Assembly: GCF_947496075.1 (NCBI RefSeq)
Contig: NZ_CANMBJ010000004.1
Coordinates: 682,001 to 746,000, forward strand
Direction: 5' to 3'
Source of the DNA: an uncultured Tateyamaria sp.
GTDB taxonomy: Bacteria; Pseudomonadota; Alphaproteobacteria; Rhodobacterales; Rhodobacteraceae
Length of the DNA stretch: 64,000 nt
Position 1 is the first letter of the stretch. The number at the start of each line of letters is the position of its first letter. The notes below the pieces were generated by a model. The model was not told the origin of the DNA, ran no database searches, and worked only from the letters and a program-made list of their open reading frames with translations. The translations under genes were made by a program, and so were the position numbers. Below, piece by piece: positions 45,238 through 54,919 of the stretch.

Positions 45238-47001
45238 ATGCTTAAAGGCAAGTTCGATAAGTCCAAGCTACCCAGCCGGCACGTGACCGAAGGGCCCGCG
45301 CGCGCGCCGCACCGGTCCTACTACTACGCCATGGGTATGACCGAGCATGAGATTCACCAACCGCTCGTCGGCGTGGCCACATGCTGGAACGAAGCAGCCC
45401 CCTGCAACATCGCCCTGAACCGTCAGGCACAATCGGTGAAGATGGGTGTAAAATCAGCCGATGGCACGCCCCGCGAATTCACCACCATCACCGTCACCGA
45501 CGGCATCGCGATGGGGCACGAGGGCATGCGGTCTTCGCTGGCCAGCCGCGAGGCTATCGCCGACACTGTTGAGCTGACCATGCGTGGCCACTGCTACGAC
45601 GCCCTTGTCGGCCTTGCAGGTTGCGACAAATCCCTGCCGGGTATGATGATGGCGATGATCCGTCTGAACGTGCCGTCCGTCTTCCTCTATGGTGGATCGA
45701 TCTTGCCGGGCCGTGCGCCCGTCGGCGCCAAGGTGCCCGCGGAATATGCCAACCGCGACTTGACCGTGCAGGACATGTTCGAAGCGGTTGGCCACCAGCA
45801 AAACGGCACCATGACCGAGGCGGAACTGGACGTGCTTGAGCGCGTCGCTTGCCCCTCTGCCGGGGCCTGCGGCGGCCAGTTCACCGCGAACACCATGGCC
45901 TGTGTGTCCGAAGCGATCGGCCTTGCGCTGCCCAATTCTGCCGGGGCCCCCGCACCTTACGAGAGCCGCGACCAATACGCCGAAGCGTCCGGTGCCGCGG
46001 TCATGAACCTGATCGAAAAGAACATCCGCGCGCGTGACATCTGCACACGGCAAGCATTCGAAAACGCGGCCCGCGTGGTTGCCTGCACGGGTGGCTCCAC
46101 CAACGCCGGTCTGCACCTGCCCGCCATGGCGCACGAGGCAGGGATCGATTTCTACCTCGATGACGTGTGCGAAATTTTCCGCGACACCCCTTACTTCGTC
46201 GACCTGAAACCGGGCGGCCAATACGTCGCCAAGGACATGTACGAAGCGGGCGGCATCTATGTGGTGATGAAGGAACTGCGCAAAGCGGGCCTGATCCACG
46301 AGGATTGCATGACCGCCACCGGCAACTCCATCGGAGAAGAGCTGGACAAGATCAGCCTCGAAGCCGACGGGCGTGTGATCTACCCCATCGAAAACCCGAT
46401 CACCAAAACGGGCGGCGTTGTGGGCCTGAAAGGCAACGTGGCCCCCGAAGGCGCCATCGTCAAGGTCGCAGGCATGGAAGCGCAGCACCAAATCTTCACC
46501 GGCCCTGCGCGCGTGTTCGAATGCGAGCAGGATGCCTTTGAGTCGGTCCAGAACCGCACCTACGAAGAAGGCGACGTGTTCGTGATCCGCAATGAAGGAC
46601 CGTCTGGCGGCCCCGGCATGCGCGAAATGCTGGCAACCACCGCAGCCTTGTCCGGTCAGGGCATGGGCAAGAAGGTGGCGCTGATCACCGATGGCCGCTT
46701 CTCGGGCGCAACACGCGGCTTCTGCATCGGCCACGTTGGCCCCGAAGCGGCCCATGGCGGTCCCATCGCGCTACTGAAAGACGGCGACGTCATCACCATC
46801 AACGCGATCGAAGGGTCGATCAACGTAGACCTCTCGGACGAAGAGTTGGCAGAACGCAAGGCAGCATGGACCGGCGCGCGTGAAACCATCTATGCCTCGG
46901 GTGCGCTGTGGAAATACGCGCAGCTTGTGGGCGAGACATACAAGGGCGCGGTCACGCATCCGGGTGCCAAGGCGGAACGGCATGAATACTGGGACCTCTA
47001 A
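45238..47001 (+). CDS. ilvD: Dihydroxy-acid dehydratase
   Basis: IlvD, an iron-sulfur dehydratase, performs the third step of branched-chain amino acid synthesis. The 587-residue protein shows cysteines in [23 protein letters not shown] and [14 protein letters not shown] (cluster ligands), plus [19 protein letters not shown] near the C-terminus. The ATG at 45238 has GGGGAGA upstream. It is divergent from the pseudo-ABC gene over 166 bases. Confidence 0.95.
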   Translation: MLKGKFDKSKLPSRHVTEGPARAPHRSYYYAMGMTEHEIHQPLVGVATCWNEAAPCNIALNRQAQSVKMGVKSADGTPREFTTITVTDGIAMGHEGMRSSLASREAIADTVELTMRGHCYDALVGLAGCDKSLPGMMMAMIRLNVPSVFLYGGSILPGRAPVGAKVPAEYANRDLTVQDMFEAVGHQQNGTMTEAELDVLERVACPSAGACGGQFTANTMACVSEAIGLALPNSAGAPAPYESRDQYAEASGAAVMNLIEKNIRARDICTRQAFENAARVVACTGGSTNAGLHLPAMAHEAGIDFYLDDVCEIFRDTPYFVDLKPGGQYVAKDMYEAGGIYVVMKELRKAGLIHEDCMTATGNSIGEELDKISLEADGRVIYPIENPITKTGGVVGLKGNVAPEGAIVKVAGMEAQHQIFTGPARVFECEQDAFESVQNRTYEEGDVFVIRNEGPSGGPGMREMLATTAALSGQGMGKKVALITDGRFSGATRGFCIGHVGPEAAHGGPIALLKDGDVITINAIEGSINVDLSDEELAERKAAWTGARETIYASGALWKYAQLVGETYKGAVTHPGAKAERHEYWDL

Positions 47002-47629
47002 GGGTCTCCTGCTCGGCGCGCTGCTTTTCGGTCTTGCGGCTTGCGAAGATTTCGCAGGGCTCAACCTTGGCAGCGCGACGAGTGAAAACCTTGCACTCAG
47101 CAGCGCTAGACTGGCGGACGGCACGGTACGTTTAGTGCCGCCACCAGGCTTCTGCGTGGACAAGCGCAGCCTGCGCCAGAATTTTGCGCTCATGGCGCGA
47201 TGTGACGCGTTGGGCGGTAGGCTCACGACAGACGCCCCGCTCGCCATCATCACGGCCACTACCGTCATCGCCAACGGTACGACACAAATCAGCACATCGG
47301 CCTTCGACAGCACCACGGAATCTGTGATCCAACGCATTGATGACGCGCCGCTCGCCCTTGTTCAGGTCAAGGGCAAGCCACCCAGCGCTGACATGCGCGA
47401 CACCTACTGGCGTGGCGCGACCCGGATTGGGGATCGGGTGATTGGCCTTACGCTGTATCAAAAGGCCAATGAGGCGGATTTGGGCAATGTTGCACCCGAT
47501 CTTTTGATCCAAACCATCGAGCAAACACAGGAACAATCCGTCGTCGCCGCTGTTGCACTTCAGGACAATTCTGCAACGCAGACGCCGAAACCTGCGGGCA
47601 GGGGGTTTCTCGCGGGTTTATTTGAGTGA
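46982..47629 (+). CDS. Hypothetical lipoprotein
   Basis: The 215-residue protein starts inside the last 20 bases of ilvD. Its signal peptide ends in a lipobox L-A-A-C (Cys19), so it is probably lipid-anchored. The mature part contains [28 protein letters not shown], with two or three cysteines, a pattern I recall from roseobacter hypotheticals of unknown role. A low-complexity, Gln/Thr-rich C-terminal region follows. Confidence 0.75.
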   Translation: MNTGTSKGLLLGALLFGLAACEDFAGLNLGSATSENLALSSARLADGTVRLVPPPGFCVDKRSLRQNFALMARCDALGGRLTTDAPLAIITATTVIANGTTQISTSAFDSTTESVIQRIDDAPLALVQVKGKPPSADMRDTYWRGATRIGDRVIGLTLYQKANEADLGNVAPDLLIQTIEQTQEQSVVAAVALQDNSATQTPKPAGRGFLAGLFE

Positions 47630-47678
47630 AACCTTTGGCATAGATAAACTACCGGCAAGAGAACCGGCGCAGGGGCAT

Positions 47679-48452
47679 ATGGCAGGCAACCGCATCTCAT
47701 TCCTGGACAGGGTCACGCACCGTCATACGGTGCGTCGTTGGGCACGCGCAGCCCGCAACGCCAATGATGCGCATGTTTCCGAGTTGCGCGGACTGCGCTC
47801 AGCCGCACGACTGTTGCGCAGTCATCTTGACCGTCTGATCCACCGCGCCGATGAACGCTTGGCCCTGCCCGCCATCGGCTCGACCGCCTTCCCGCGCCCG
47901 CACAACGCCGATTGGGCGTGGCGTCCCGAACTGTGGCGCGGCTCGTTGCCCAGCCCAGGCATGTCGTCGGTCCAGACGAAATCGATGCTTGGGAATGAGG
48001 TTACGCTGTTCCACGACTGCGCTTTCAGTGAACTGACCCTCCGCCAGCTTCGTAACCTGCGCGAAGAGGATCTGGCCCCCTATGGCGTGCGTCTTGATGT
48101 CTTCAAATTCGACGGCTCGTTCCTGTCGCTCGTGATCGATCTACCCGAGGATGCGGTCAAAGGGCTGACCAAGAACCATCTTCTGGGCATGAACACGATT
48201 GTCGAGATGGAAAAACCGCTCGAAATCTTTGCCCGTCTCAACGTGCGCCACGGCCCCAACACCGAACAGATCGTGCGCGAACTGCCCCTCAATCAAGAGG
48301 ATGTCACGGTCGAGTTCGATCTGGCCTATTCCAAGCTGAACGAAAAGCGGGTCGAACGGGCCTGGATCGACCTGATCTTTGAAGGCCCCGAAATGAACCA
48401 GGTCACTCTGCGTGACCTCACCTTCTCGCGCCGCCCCCGCGCCGCCTTGTGA
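47679..48452 (+). CDS. DUF6478-like roseobacter hypothetical protein
   Basis: The 257-residue protein begins MAGNRISFLDRVTHRHTVRRW. It has a basic helical N-terminus (to about 75), then a predominantly beta C-terminal part with WAWRPELWRGSLPSPG, FHDCAFSELTLRQ and VDVFKFDGSFLSLVIDLP-like strands. I place it in the DUF6478 family by recollection of the pattern; no function is known. It forms a small run with the next gene. Confidence 0.65.
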   Translation: MAGNRISFLDRVTHRHTVRRWARAARNANDAHVSELRGLRSAARLLRSHLDRLIHRADERLALPAIGSTAFPRPHNADWAWRPELWRGSLPSPGMSSVQTKSMLGNEVTLFHDCAFSELTLRQLRNLREEDLAPYGVRLDVFKFDGSFLSLVIDLPEDAVKGLTKNHLLGMNTIVEMEKPLEIFARLNVRHGPNTEQIVRELPLNQEDVTVEFDLAYSKLNEKRVERAWIDLIFEGPEMNQVTLRDLTFSRRPRAAL

Positions 48453-48465
48453 TGAAAGGGAAGCG

Positions 48466-48837
48466 ATGAGCACTCTGACCCTCACACCGACCAAGATGCG
48501 CTATGGGATCTGGCAGGGACTGATCCAGCAGAACGGCACCGGCGTGCCCCAGATCAAGGTGACCCACCTGAACAACGATGTCCCCGACGTGCAAGTCACC
48601 GAGCAGGACGAAGACGGGCAATGGCTGTTGCAGGTGCCCGTCCCGGCCGAGGCAATTGCCGACGGCGTGCAGGTCTTTGTTATCGCCGATGCGACCGACA
48701 ACGAAAAGCTGGGCCATTTCACCCTTATTGCGGGTGAGGCCCTGGGCGACGATATCCGGGGCGAAGTTGCCCTTCTGCGCGAAGAGCTCGACATGCTCAA
48801 ACGCGCCTTCCGCCGCCACTGCGTCGAAACCAGTTAG
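48466..48837 (+). CDS. Hypothetical protein, roseobacter-type
   Basis: The 123-residue protein begins MSTLTLTPTKMRYGIWQG. A beta-rich centre is followed by a C-terminal helix EVALLREELDMLKRAFRRHC that looks like a short coiled coil. GGGAAG precedes the ATG. It sits 13 bases after the DUF6478-like gene and is probably co-expressed with it. I recognise no function. Its stop overlaps DUF2783 by four bases (TTAG). Confidence 0.7.
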   Translation: MSTLTLTPTKMRYGIWQGLIQQNGTGVPQIKVTHLNNDVPDVQVTEQDEDGQWLLQVPVPAEAIADGVQVFVIADATDNEKLGHFTLIAGEALGDDIRGEVALLREELDMLKRAFRRHCVETS

Positions 48838-49019
48838 CGCTGCGCCGCCTTCAATGCGGCGGTCAACACGTCCCGATCCCCAACGTGATTGGCAAGGATC
48901 AGGATCAGCCGCGCGTTCAGCGCATCGCTGTCCTCTTTGCTCAGCCCCTGATGCACCGCCAGCAGCTCGTCATAGAACCCGTCCGGGTCCGCGATGTTCG
49001 GCTCAAGGTTCAGTTCCAT
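48834..49019 (-). CDS. DUF2783 small protein
   Basis: The 61-residue protein MELNLEPNIADPDGFYDELL... matches DUF2783, a small family found next to aromatic FAD hydroxylases. Its ATG shares one base with the hydroxylase stop (TGATG), implying coupled translation. A helper role for the hydroxylase operon is likely but unproven. Confidence 0.78.
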   Translation of the reverse strand: MELNLEPNIADPDGFYDELLAVHQGLSKEDSDALNARLILILANHVGDRDVLTAALKAAQR

Positions 49020-50635
49020 CACGCGCCCTTTCCCAATGCGATCCGCATGGCGCTTGCGACATCATCGGCAGACGCCTCTGGCCAACGCGCCACAACGTGC
49101 TGATCTGGGCGGAACAGGTACACCGCACCCCTCGCATCGCCCAGGTAACGCTCTTTCAGAAACGGATTGCCTCGGGCGGTCAAGCCCAGATGGGTCAGTG
49201 GCACGCCGTCCACCTCGTCAATGTCCGGCGCAGGCGCATCAATGCAAAGCAGCGTGAACTCACCCGGCAACCGATCCAGCAAATAGGTCTCGCCCAGCTT
49301 CGCATCCACCGCAGGCGCCCCCACCCGTGTCCGCTCCGGCCCATCCAGCATATCCGGTCCATTCAGTGACAGCCCGTCATACACACACGGCACCGACAAC
49401 CGCCCCGAATTCACCAAGGGCCGGGCAAAGGGATGATCCCGCGCCAACTCCAGCACCGCATTGCGGAACACCTTGCTGATCTCGCTTTTGGGGGTCAGGA
49501 AATCGGTCGCGCGGGTGGAGTTCAGAATGTTCTCATCCGCCCCATGCACCCGCTCCTCGGAATAGGTGTCCAGCAGCGCCTCAGGCGCCAGGCCCCGGAT
49601 CACGAAATCCAGCTTCCACGCCAGATTGTCTGCATCCTGCACGCCGCTATTCGCCCCGCGCGCGCCAAAGGGCGACACCTGATGCGCGCTGTCGCCGGCA
49701 AAGATCACGCGATCATGCCGAAACTCCTGCATCCGACGGCACTGGAAGGTGTAGATCGAGGTCCACTCCAACTCATACTCCGCCCCCTCGCCCAGCATCG
49801 CATCGACACGGGCGCGCACATTGTCCTCGCGCAACTCCTTCTCGCGGTCGATGTCCCACCCAAGCTGAAAGTCGATGCGCCAGATGTCATCGGGCTGCTT
49901 GTGCAGCAGCGCCGACTGCCCCGCATCCTTGAAGGGTGGCTCAAACCAGAACCACCGCTCGGTCGGGAAATCGGCGGTCATCTTGACATCGGCAATCAGG
50001 AAATTGTCTTCGAACACCCGCCCGTCAAAGCTCAACCCCATCATGTCCCGCACCGGCGACCGTGCGCCATCACAGGCAATCAGCCACTCGGCTTCGATCT
50101 GATAGGGTCCATCGGGTGTGTCCACATCCAGCAGCACATGATCGTCCCGCTGATCCAAGGCTGTGACGGCATTGCGCCCCCGGATCTCAATCGGCGCGCC
50201 TTCATCCTGCGCCACCCGGATTTCATCGACCAGAAACTTCTCGAAGTAGGGCTGCTGCAGGTTGATGAACGCCGGACACCGATGCCCATCCTCGGGCTGC
50301 AGGTTGAACTGAAACACGCGGTCGTCGCCGTGAAAGACCTTGCCCACGTTCCACACAACCCCCTTGTCGATCATGCGCTGCCCAGCGCCCAACCGATTGG
50401 CAATCTCAAGCGTCCGCTTGGCAAAACAGATGGCCCGGCTGCCCTGACCCACACCGTCATGGTCATCCAACACCAGCACCGGCGTGCCCTTGCGGCCAAG
50501 GTCGAGGGCCAGTGCCATGCCGATAGGTCCTCCGCCGACAATCACAACGGGGTGCCGTTGCGCCGGCATCGTCTGCGCTGAAACAGGGGCGTACGGGTAG
50601 AGCTGGAATTGAGTTTTATAGCGTTGCTTGATCAC
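49019..50635 (-). CDS. FAD-dependent aromatic hydroxylase (MhpA / 3-hydroxybenzoate 6-hydroxylase-like)
   Basis: The 538-residue monooxygenase has FAD motif VVIVGGGPIGMAL (about 29-41), the DG motif IACDGARSPVR, and the GD motif DRVIFAGDSAHQVSPFGARG. A C-terminal thioredoxin-like domain (about 430-538) is typical of the phenol hydroxylase/MhpA branch. The GTG at 50635 follows the previous stop by one base. With a maleylacetoacetate/maleylpyruvate isomerase in the same operon, a gentisate- or homogentisate-type substrate is the best inference. No ring-cleavage dioxygenase is in the window. Confidence 0.85.
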   Translation of the reverse strand: MIKQRYKTQFQLYPYAPVSAQTMPAQRHPVVIVGGGPIGMALALDLGRKGTPVLVLDDHDGVGQGSRAICFAKRTLEIANRLGAGQRMIDKGVVWNVGKVFHGDDRVFQFNLQPEDGHRCPAFINLQQPYFEKFLVDEIRVAQDEGAPIEIRGRNAVTALDQRDDHVLLDVDTPDGPYQIEAEWLIACDGARSPVRDMMGLSFDGRVFEDNFLIADVKMTADFPTERWFWFEPPFKDAGQSALLHKQPDDIWRIDFQLGWDIDREKELREDNVRARVDAMLGEGAEYELEWTSIYTFQCRRMQEFRHDRVIFAGDSAHQVSPFGARGANSGVQDADNLAWKLDFVIRGLAPEALLDTYSEERVHGADENILNSTRATDFLTPKSEISKVFRNAVLELARDHPFARPLVNSGRLSVPCVYDGLSLNGPDMLDGPERTRVGAPAVDAKLGETYLLDRLPGEFTLLCIDAPAPDIDEVDGVPLTHLGLTARGNPFLKERYLGDARGAVYLFRPDQHVVARWPEASADDVASAMRIALGKGA

Positions 50636-50636
50636 G

Positions 50637-50918
50637 TCAGGCCCCGATCTGGCTTACCAAGTAACTTGCCATTGCAAGGACGAGCGCCAGGGCAGCCGAC
50701 ACCAAGCTAAGCCGCCCCATCCTTGATCGAAACACGGTGGCAAAGATGTATCCCCAAGTACTTGCCTCAATCTTCGAATTCCGGGAGTAATCTCGTGGCG
50801 TTTCAAGTGTCGCCCTCGAACCAATTGTAAGTAGTGGCGCTGCATGAAAAAAGAAAAGAATCCACGCGCAAAAAAAGATTGCGCCAGCAGTCCACCCAAG
50901 GATCACAGCCCAACTCAC
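50637..50918 (-). CDS. Small two-helix membrane protein
   Basis: A 93-residue frame starts at a GTG overlapping the MBL stop (GTGA), with GGAGGC nine bases upstream. It has membrane helices at about 2-24 and 70-90 and a central polar stretch SRATLETPRDYSRNSK. Its codon use looks more AT-rich than its neighbours. I recognise no family. It interrupts the otherwise catabolic operon, so it could be a recent arrival or an uptake helper. Confidence 0.55.
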   Translation of the reverse strand: MSWAVILGWTAGAIFFCAWILFFFHAAPLLTIGSRATLETPRDYSRNSKIEASTWGYIFATVFRSRMGRLSLVSAALALVLAMASYLVSQIGA

Positions 50919-51865
50919 CCCTGCAACGCCTCCCACATTTCAATATCCCGCTTGTCCGTCCAGATGCGCGGATGCGCGATGCCACCGGCCTCGTCATAGG
51001 CACGGGCGACATTGAACGGCAGGCAGTGCTCGTAGATGGCATAGTCGCTGAATTTCGGATCGCATTCGGCGCGCACTGCTTCCCACGCCTCTTTCAACGA
51101 CCCACCACGCGCGGCGATCCGCGCCGCCGGGCGATACGTGCTATCCAAAAAATCGCGCGTGCTCTCAATGGCTTTGTTCACCATCACGGACCCCACAAGC
51201 GCATCGCCGCGCCCCGGCGCAATAGCATCAACGTGATAGGCTTTGATCGCATCCAGCGTCCCGCCCCAGTCGCCGAAATACCCATCCCCGCAATAGCAGG
51301 CCGAGTGATACTCAACGATGTCGCCCGTAAACATCACGTTCTGATCGGGCACGTGAATGACGGCATCCCCCGCCGTATGGGCGCGACCCAGATGCTTGAT
51401 GTCCACCCGGCGCGACCCGAGGTAGACCGTCATCGAATCCGAAAACGTCGTCGTGGGCCAGGTCAGCCCCGGGATACTCTCGTGCCCCTCAAACAGACGC
51501 GGGAAACGCTGGAACTCGCTGTCCCAATCCTCCTGCCCGCGCTCGGCCACCATGCCGCGTGCCATGTCGGACATGATGATCTGATCGGCGCCATAGGCCG
51601 ACGCCCCCAGCACGCGCACCGCGTGGTAGTGGGTCAGCACCAGATGCGTGATTGGCTTGTCCGTCACCGTGCGCACCTTCTCGATCACCTTCTCGGCCAG
51701 ACGCGGGGTGGCCTGCGCCTCGACAATCATCACGCTGTCATCGCCGATGATCACACCTGAATTCGGATCGCCCTCGGCGGTAAAGGCCCATAGACCCTCT
51801 CCGATCTCGTCAAAGGTGATCGTTTTTTCGGTCATGTCACCTTGAGAGGCGAAGGCTTTGGCCAT
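50915..51865 (-). CDS. MBL-fold hydrolase with altered metal motif
   Basis: The 316-residue protein has the metallo-beta-lactamase layout: THYHAVRVLG where H-x-H-x-D-H is usual (both first histidines kept, Asp and third His replaced), later LGRAHTAGDAVI and FTGDIVEYHSACYCG. Such a motif points to a changed metal site or substrate. It lies 13 bases after the isomerase and upstream of the hydroxylase, suggesting hydrolysis of a pathway ester or thioester. The ATG at 51865 has AGGACC upstream; 51835 is an alternative. Confidence 0.8.
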   Translation of the reverse strand: MAKAFASQGDMTEKTITFDEIGEGLWAFTAEGDPNSGVIIGDDSVMIVEAQATPRLAEKVIEKVRTVTDKPITHLVLTHYHAVRVLGASAYGADQIIMSDMARGMVAERGQEDWDSEFQRFPRLFEGHESIPGLTWPTTTFSDSMTVYLGSRRVDIKHLGRAHTAGDAVIHVPDQNVMFTGDIVEYHSACYCGDGYFGDWGGTLDAIKAYHVDAIAPGRGDALVGSVMVNKAIESTRDFLDSTYRPAARIAARGGSLKEAWEAVRAECDPKFSDYAIYEHCLPFNVARAYDEAGGIAHPRIWTDKRDIEMWEALQG

Positions 51866-51878
51866 GTATCAGGTCCTT

Positions 51879-52523
51879 TCAGGAAGCGTCGGGTTGTTGG
51901 TCGGGATGGGCGGCGGCAATGGCGGGCACGTTCAGACAGGCCGCCTCGATCCGCTGTACTTTCGGAAACGGGGTCAAGTCGGCACCCCATCGATGCGCGT
52001 TGTAAACCTGCGCCACTAGGCACAGATCGGCAAGATCAGGCGCGTGTCCAAAGGCAAAAGGTGTGTCGTCCTGCACGAGCGTTTCGAAGGCCATGAAACC
52101 TTCGACCATCCAGTGCCGCATCCACGCCATCGCGCCATCCGTGTCCGCGCCATAGGCATCGCGCAGATGGGTTACGACACGCAGGTTGTTCACCGGGTGC
52201 ACATCCACGGCAATGGTATGGGCCGCCGCCTGCACCCGTGCCCGCACCAGCGGATCGGTGGGCAGCAGTGCAGGTTCAGGCCAACGCGCGTCGATATAGT
52301 CCAGAATGGCCAACGACTGCGTCAGCACCGACCCATCCTCCAACACCAACGTCGGCACGCCTCTGCCGGGGTTGATCTCTGCATATTCTGCGCTCTTCTG
52401 CACCCCGGCCAATAGGTCTACGGGCACCGTTTCAAACGGCACACCCTTGAGGTTCAGGGCCGCACGTACACGGTAGGACGTTGTCGAACGCCAATAGCTG
52501 TACAGGGTCAAAGGGGCAGTCAT
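51879..52523 (-). CDS. maiA: Maleylacetoacetate / maleylpyruvate isomerase (zeta GST)
   Basis: This zeta-class glutathione S-transferase isomerises maleyl to fumaryl ring-cleavage products. The 214-residue protein has the signature YSYWRSTTSYRVRAALNLKG (6-25) with SSS/C-like catalytic region, then NPGRGVPTLVLEDG and SLAILDYID. The ATG at 52523 gives the family N-terminus. It heads the minus-strand operon with MBL, small membrane protein, FAD hydroxylase and DUF2783. Confidence 0.88.
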   Translation of the reverse strand: MTAPLTLYSYWRSTTSYRVRAALNLKGVPFETVPVDLLAGVQKSAEYAEINPGRGVPTLVLEDGSVLTQSLAILDYIDARWPEPALLPTDPLVRARVQAAAHTIAVDVHPVNNLRVVTHLRDAYGADTDGAMAWMRHWMVEGFMAFETLVQDDTPFAFGHAPDLADLCLVAQVYNAHRWGADLTPFPKVQRIEAACLNVPAIAAAHPDQQPDAS

Positions 52524-52583
52524 GCAAGTGTCCGTTGCCAAAGTCGTCGCATCGGTAACTGTTGATTTTGTAACCAACAAGCC

Positions 52584-53585
52584 TCAGCGCAGCAGCGCTG
52601 ACGACCACGCCTCAAGAAACAGCTCACGTTTCAACCGGTCCAGGTAGACCAGCAAACCGGGATCAAGGCTGACGACGTTCAGCACCTGTGCATCCGCATC
52701 CCCAATCGATGGCAAGGGAAAGCCGGGCCGATCCTGCGCCGCCCAAGCCCCGGACGTCAGGTAAGACACCATTGCCTCCGCCGCGCCGCCCACATCCGTG
52801 CTGTCCAGCACCAGCGCCGTGCGCATCATCGTCGTGGCGAAATCCTCGGGCGTGATGATTGTGACCGTGTCCAGCGTCTCGGGTCGGGTCGACGCATAGC
52901 TTCCCAGCACATTATAGGCCACGAACAATTCACCCGAGGCCAAATCGTCGATCATATCGCCCGAACAACAATACAGCTGCGCATCCAGGTTCCCGAACAC
53001 CTCCATCAGCCGCCAGAACGTCTCGGACGCGCGGGCATCTTGCGTCGCGAACAGGTAGCCCAGACCAGACAACCGCACATCGTAGGTGCCAAGCCGCCCG
53101 CGAAAATGCTCTGGGTTCGCGCGCAGGGCCTCGATCAACTCCTGCCGCGTGCTGGGCAGTGGGCGCCCTTTGAACGCTGCGCGGTTCAGTACCACGGTCG
53201 CAGGTTCCAGCGTGAAACCAAACACACTCTGCCGCCATTGCGATCCGCCCTGCTGCGCCAAGCCGGGCAAGCGGCGCGCCAGCCCGTCATTCGCCAGCTT
53301 CAATTGCAAATCCATGGCGCTCGAGATCACCACGTCAAAGCAATCGCCACACTCGGCAATCAGCGTCACGATATCTGCCGAGCCAGCCACAGCATAATCC
53401 ACCGAGACTGATGGATTGCGCGCGATGAACCCCTCTAAAATCGGCGCGAAAATGTCAGTGTCGGTGCTCGACAACACGCGCAATGTCACACCGTCCTCTC
53501 CATGGAACATCTGGCGGTCTTCCAGCTCTGCTGCGACGAGCACACCCGCCCAAAGGCACAGGATCACAGATACAAAGTTGCGCAT
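52584..53585 (-). CDS. Periplasmic solute-binding protein of a two-component operon (PgtC-like)
   Basis: The 333-residue protein has a signal peptide (about 1-18) and a type 2 periplasmic-binding fold of the AfuA/FbpA sort (LRVLSSTDTDIFAPILEGF; SADIVTLIAECGDCFDVVI). Cys pairs ECGDC and LYCCSGD are visible. It overlaps the 3' end of the kinase gene by 22 bases, and no ABC permease or ATPase is adjacent. Like PgtC of the Salmonella phosphoglycerate system it may present ligand to the kinase; this is inference. Confidence 0.78.
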   Translation of the reverse strand: MRNFVSVILCLWAGVLVAAELEDRQMFHGEDGVTLRVLSSTDTDIFAPILEGFIARNPSVSVDYAVAGSADIVTLIAECGDCFDVVISSAMDLQLKLANDGLARRLPGLAQQGGSQWRQSVFGFTLEPATVVLNRAAFKGRPLPSTRQELIEALRANPEHFRGRLGTYDVRLSGLGYLFATQDARASETFWRLMEVFGNLDAQLYCCSGDMIDDLASGELFVAYNVLGSYASTRPETLDTVTIITPEDFATTMMRTALVLDSTDVGGAAEAMVSYLTSGAWAAQDRPGFPLPSIGDADAQVLNVVSLDPGLLVYLDRLKRELFLEAWSSALLR

Positions 53586-54919
53586 GCCCCACCCTCATCC
53601 AAGTTCGCCAGTCCCAGCCGCCCGCCATGGGCTTCGGCCACATCCTGCGCGATGGTCAGACCCAAACCAGAGCCCACCGTATCGCCCGCATTCGCACCGC
53701 GCTGAAAACGCTGCGACAGCTCCGCCATCTGCTCGGCAGGAAACCCGCCACCTTCGTCACACACAACAATGGCGACCGGATCGCGCTGCACCTCGATCCG
53801 CACCACCCCTTCGGGCGGGGAATACTTCAGCGCATTGTCAATCAGGTTGCGCACCGCATTCTGGATAAGGATCGGATCACCCTGCACCTCGACCGGTCCC
53901 TCGGCAATCAGCACCAATTCCAAATCCTTCATCTCGGCCACAGGCGTCAGCCGGTCCACCAGCTCCCGACAGATGCCGACAAGATCAATCTGCCGCCGCT
54001 CCAACTGGTCCCCGCGAAAGGTAACCATGGCATGGTCCAGCAACTGTCCCGCTGCCCGGCTGCTCTCGTCAATCGCGCGGATCATGGATCGCAAGGCGGC
54101 GCGGTTCTCGTCCTTGTCCACACGCATCAATGTCGCCTCGGCATGGGTGCGCACAGTGGCCAAAGGCGTACGCACGCGATGCGCCGCCTCCGCGATAAAC
54201 GTCTCGGACTGGGTCAACGACGCACTCAGCCGGGTCATCAGTGAATTCAACGACGTGACCAAGGGCGACAACTCGGTCGGCACAGGGCGCACCACAGGGC
54301 GCAAATCACGCGGACCCCGCCGCGCCACAGCCTCGGCCATCTGGCTCAGAGGGCGCACCGTCGACCGCGAAGTCCACAACGCCATGCCCGACGCCAAGAC
54401 AAAAAACGCCCCACCAAACAGCGCCGCATTCACCGAAATCGCCCAAAGCGTCCCGGCCAGACTATCGCGCGTCTGGGCCACGCTCACGGTCAGCAACACG
54501 GGCGCAGGACCCGCAGGCAAAGCGCGGGTCAACGTTGCACGTCGCACCTCTGCGCCACCAAACGCTTGCGTCTGAAAATCCAGCCCCACCGCGGGATCAA
54601 AAGGACCCTCTGCCAACCCGTCATAGCCGGTCAGCAACGCATCCCCCTGATGTACGGCATAAAACACACGGTCATCGGCCGCCGTATCCAACATGGCAAA
54701 GGCGGCATAGGGGACATCCACTTCGATCTCCCCATCGCGCACCACTGCCGCATCCATCAAAGACGTCAAAGACGCCTCAAGAATCCGATCCTGACTTTGC
54801 TGCGCGATCTGCTGGGCATAGGTGCGCACAACAAGGAAAAACAGAACAGCCAACAGCGTGGCGCCCCCAATCAGGGTCCAGGTCAGCCGCCGACGCAGGG
54901 ATGTCGCGCTACGCCTCAT
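53564..54919 (-). CDS. tctE: TctE-like sensor histidine kinase
   Basis: The 451-residue kinase has TM1 (about 12-32), a periplasmic 2CSK_N-type sensor region (about 33-165), TM2 (about 166-188), HAMP-like segment, H-box EAAHRVRTPLATV (phospho-His), N-box NAVRNLIDNALKYS, G1 DEGGGFP and G2 GSGLGL. It follows the response regulator with an 11-base overlap. Divergent placement from tctCBA indicates it senses the transported tricarboxylate. Confidence 0.9.
   Translation of the reverse strand: MRRSATSLRRRLTWTLIGGATLLAVLFFLVVRTYAQQIAQQSQDRILEASLTSLMDAAVVRDGEIEVDVPYAAFAMLDTAADDRVFYAVHQGDALLTGYDGLAEGPFDPAVGLDFQTQAFGGAEVRRATLTRALPAGPAPVLLTVSVAQTRDSLAGTLWAISVNAALFGGAFFVLASGMALWTSRSTVRPLSQMAEAVARRGPRDLRPVVRPVPTELSPLVTSLNSLMTRLSASLTQSETFIAEAAHRVRTPLATVRTHAEATLMRVDKDENRAALRSMIRAIDESSRAAGQLLDHAMVTFRGDQLERRQIDLVGICRELVDRLTPVAEMKDLELVLIAEGPVEVQGDPILIQNAVRNLIDNALKYSPPEGVVRIEVQRDPVAIVVCDEGGGFPAEQMAELSQRFQRGANAGDTVGSGLGLTIAQDVAEAHGGRLGLANLDEGGACATLYL

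Noticed and set aside
45454-46755. 433-codon minus-strand frame opposite ilvD
   Set aside because: His/Gly/Val-rich shadow translation of a strongly conserved gene; no domain pattern.
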